64,000 nucleotides of DNA. Origin: an uncultured Bacteroides sp. (GTDB lineage: Bacteria > Bacteroidota > Bacteroidia > Cytophagales > Cyclobacteriaceae). Where the stretch lies: positions 1 to 64,000 of the forward strand of contig CABHOV010000046.1 of NCBI GenBank assembly GCA_902168185.1, written 5' to 3'. The notes under the pieces were generated by a model. It worked only from the letters and a program-made list of their open reading frames with translations. It searched no databases and was not told the DNA's origin. Made by a program: the position numbers and the translations under genes. This document shows positions 62,500 to 64,000 of this stretch, piece after piece (positions within the stretch are counted from its first letter, which is position 1; the number at the start of each line of letters is the position of its first letter).

Positions 62500-63312
62500 A
62501 TGAATCCAAACAAACAATTATGGGAAAAAGGCGACTTCACACGCTTGGCGGAAACGATGCGCGATAGTGGTGTAGCTCTGGTAGCGAAACTCGGAGTCAC
62601 GAAAGGTCTTCACGTTCTTGACCTTGGTTGTGGTGATGGCACTACGGCTATACCGGCAGCACACCTGGGTGCAAAAGTTTTAGGTGTAGATATAGCAAGC
62701 AATCTTGTTCAGGCAGGAAACCTTCGGGCTAAAGCTGCTGGCCTTACCAACTGTACCTTTCAGGAAGGAGATGCCACGAATCTGCATGAGTTGAGCGATC
62801 ATACTTTCGACCTGACGGTAAGTATATTCGGTGCCATGTTCGCTCCTAAACCTTTTGATGTAGCAAAGGAAATGGTTCGTGTTACCAAACCCGGTGGACG
62901 AATTATTATGGGCAATTGGATTCCGGGAGACCCTACACTGGTCGCACAAATATTAAAGATCAGTTCTGCGTATACCCCTCCTCCTCCGGAAGGATTTGTC
63001 AGTCCGATGTTATGGGGAGTAGAGAGCCACGTTGTAGAGCGTTTTGGTAAGGCTGGTGTACCGAAGGAAAACATCTCCTGTCTTCCGGATACCTTTACAT
63101 TTAGCGCTCCTTTCTCCACGGCAGAGTTTGTGCAAAGGTTTAAAAATTACTACGGCCCCACCATGAATGCTTTCGATGCCGCAGAAAACAACGGCAAGGC
63201 TAGTGATCTGCAACGCGAATTGGAAGCATTATTTCAAAGTCAAAACAAAAACGGCAATGAAAACAGCTTGTCTATTCCTGCTACATTCTTTCGTGTAACC
63301 GTTACGCTTTGA
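62500..63312 (+). CDS. Class I SAM-dependent methyltransferase
   Basis: A 270-residue Rossmann-fold methyltransferase of the UbiE/methyltransf_11 or _25 type. Motif I is GLHVLDLGCGDGTTAIPAAH, the ribose-binding acid is in AKVLGVDIASNLV, and later parts are CTFQEGDATNLHELSDHTFD (motif II-like) and EMVRVTKPGGRIIMGNW (post-II). C-terminal EFVQRFKNYYGPTMNAFDAA occurs in a group of proteins annotated as SAM-dependent methyltransferases with unknown acceptors. It is divergent from the AraC gene and ends before a perfect palindrome. Confidence 0.9.
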   Translation: MNPNKQLWEKGDFTRLAETMRDSGVALVAKLGVTKGLHVLDLGCGDGTTAIPAAHLGAKVLGVDIASNLVQAGNLRAKAAGLTNCTFQEGDATNLHELSDHTFDLTVSIFGAMFAPKPFDVAKEMVRVTKPGGRIIMGNWIPGDPTLVAQILKISSAYTPPPPEGFVSPMLWGVESHVVERFGKAGVPKENISCLPDTFTFSAPFSTAEFVQRFKNYYGPTMNAFDAAENNGKASDLQRELEALFQSQNKNGNENSLSIPATFFRVTVTL

Positions 63313-63371
63313 TATATACCAGGTCACAGCTTTTGTTGCGGCTCTGGATGATGTCTTTATATTTCAATCCA

Positions 63372-63410
63372 TATTTTAAATGAATAGCCAATGGCTATTC
63401 ATTTAAAATA
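63372..63410. terminator. 39-base perfect palindrome, probable bidirectional terminator
   Basis: A stem of 19 perfect pairs is centred on base 63391: one arm runs 63372-63390 (TATTTTAAATGAATAGCCA) and the other 63392-63410. In RNA the hairpin would have its GC pairs at the top and A/T pairs at the base, so T-rich tails are built in on both strands. It lies between the convergent methyltransferase and TonB-dependent receptor genes. Confidence 0.75.
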
Positions 63411-63494
63411 GACCATTCACAGTTATCCAAATAACGGAAATCCGAACTGGCCTACCTATACCCTATATGATGAATGATACAACACAACCCAGCA

Positions 63495-64000
63495 CTATTT
63501 CATGCTGTATGTAACCGATGTATAATAGAACCCGCCTATAGACGGACCACCTAAGAATGAATAATAATACTGATTCAAAACGTTACTGCCGCCTACTTTT
63601 ACCGTCAGGTTTTTCATACGCTTCGAAACCTGCGCATCTAAAGTTTCATAAGCAGGCACGTTACCATTTACAAGAAACGATTGCCAGTAATAGTTACTCT
63701 GCCAGCGGTACGTTACATTAAAGCCAAAGTTCTTTACTATATTTTCGTTGCCGACAGAAGAATTTACAATCCATTCCGGTGTATTGAATCCATCCTCAAG
63801 CCCATCATTATTTGACTTTCTTTGCAGCTTGGCATACGTTAAATTTCCATTGAACTTGAATCCAGCAACGATGTTCCATCGAATGCCAACTCCTGCACCG
63901 AAGTTGTAGGCAACAGTCTTTGAATTCGTCCACATCCTATAGCGATCTTGTTTTCTTCTGTCGTTCAGGTAAAACGGTATAGAGTCTGCATCTATAGTCT
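63495..64000 (-). CDS. TonB-dependent receptor, C-terminal part (cut by window edge)
   Basis: The last 167 residues of an outer-membrane beta-barrel; the frame stays open to the right edge, reading TIDADSIPFYLNDRRKQDRY before the first internal Met. Strand patterns alternate as in a barrel (GIRWNIVAGFKFNGNLTYAK, FNVTYRWQSNYYWQSFLVNG, TLDAQVSKRMKNLTVKVGGS), and NVLNQYYYSFLGGPSIGGFY with the ending SVTYSMK is typical of TonB-dependent receptors with an outer_membrane_beta-barrel, not of SusC. Most of the gene, including plug and TonB box, lies outside. Cargo unknown. Confidence 0.85.
   Translation of the reverse strand, partial: TIDADSIPFYLNDRRKQDRYRMWTNSKTVAYNFGAGVGIRWNIVAGFKFNGNLTYAKLQRKSNNDGLEDGFNTPEWIVNSSVGNENIVKNFGFNVTYRWQSNYYWQSFLVNGNVPAYETLDAQVSKRMKNLTVKVGGSNVLNQYYYSFLGGPSIGGFYYTSVTYSMK

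Overview
The window is about 64 kb of chromosome from a member of the Bacteroidota, most likely a soil or freshwater Cytophagales bacterium (Chryseolinea/Ohtaekwangia-like; this is inference). The evidence is two SusC/SusD systems, a third TonB-dependent receptor cut by the right edge, many lipoproteins, GH92/GH76/GH97 enzymes, LytTR two-component genes, a HYC_CC_PP-type copper protein, and one clear Bacteroidota-type promoter (TTTG, 20 bp, TAnnTTTG). No rRNA, tRNA, CRISPR array, phage or intact insertion sequence was found. Coding density is high.

Layout. 1-5.6 kb: a leftward operon with a conserved-looking 73-residue protein, a TlpA-type thioredoxin fused to a DUF3738-like domain, SusC, and SusD (cut by the left edge), divergent from a small XRE regulator. 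5.6-6.3 kb: a decayed gene. 6.5-9 kb: an EthD-like secreted protein, a DUF5018-like lipoprotein and a greB that looks proteobacterial. 9-16.3 kb: a GH97 glycosidase, then many short stress/housekeeping genes (ArsR-SRPBCC-VOC operon, LysR, GNAT, DinB, methyltransferase). 16.3-20.8 kb: histidine kinase, LytTR regulator and FtsX-like permease. 21-25.4 kb: AraC regulator, small membrane protein, PD40 propeller and a large cysteine-rich TIM-barrel-like enzyme.

25.8-45.1 kb is the centrepiece: a polysaccharide utilisation locus (PUL) probably aimed at alpha-mannan. Transcribed leftward, it runs: surface lipoprotein, GH76 endo-mannanase, SusC, SusD, DUF3823 lipoprotein, a very long hairpin terminator, a GH-like enzyme of unclear family, GH92 alpha-mannosidase and a GtaA/DUF4965 protein. 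Convergent to it lies a gene for a membrane-spanning regulator with a LamG/Kelch-type extracytoplasmic part and a SARP-type (winged helix plus BTAD) cytoplasmic part. Three TTAACCC/A heptamers with 4-5 bp spacers, the arrangement SARP proteins bind, sit upstream of the first PUL gene. Together these suggest a one-protein transmembrane sensor-activator for mannan use; this is the most interesting candidate system in the window.

45.5-51.1 kb is a copper-handling cluster: a secreted repeat protein, HYC_CC_PP protein, CopB-type P1B ATPase, AraC regulator and two DUF305 proteins. 51-64 kb holds a receiver-less CheB, a DUF4240 protein, a YD-repeat lipoprotein, an aldo/keto reductase with two paralogous AraC regulators nearby, two alpha/beta hydrolases, an unknown 7-TM protein, an amino-acid permease, a methyltransferase and the C-terminus of a TonB-dependent receptor. 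Several convergent gene pairs are separated by strong inverted repeats that probably terminate transcription from both sides.
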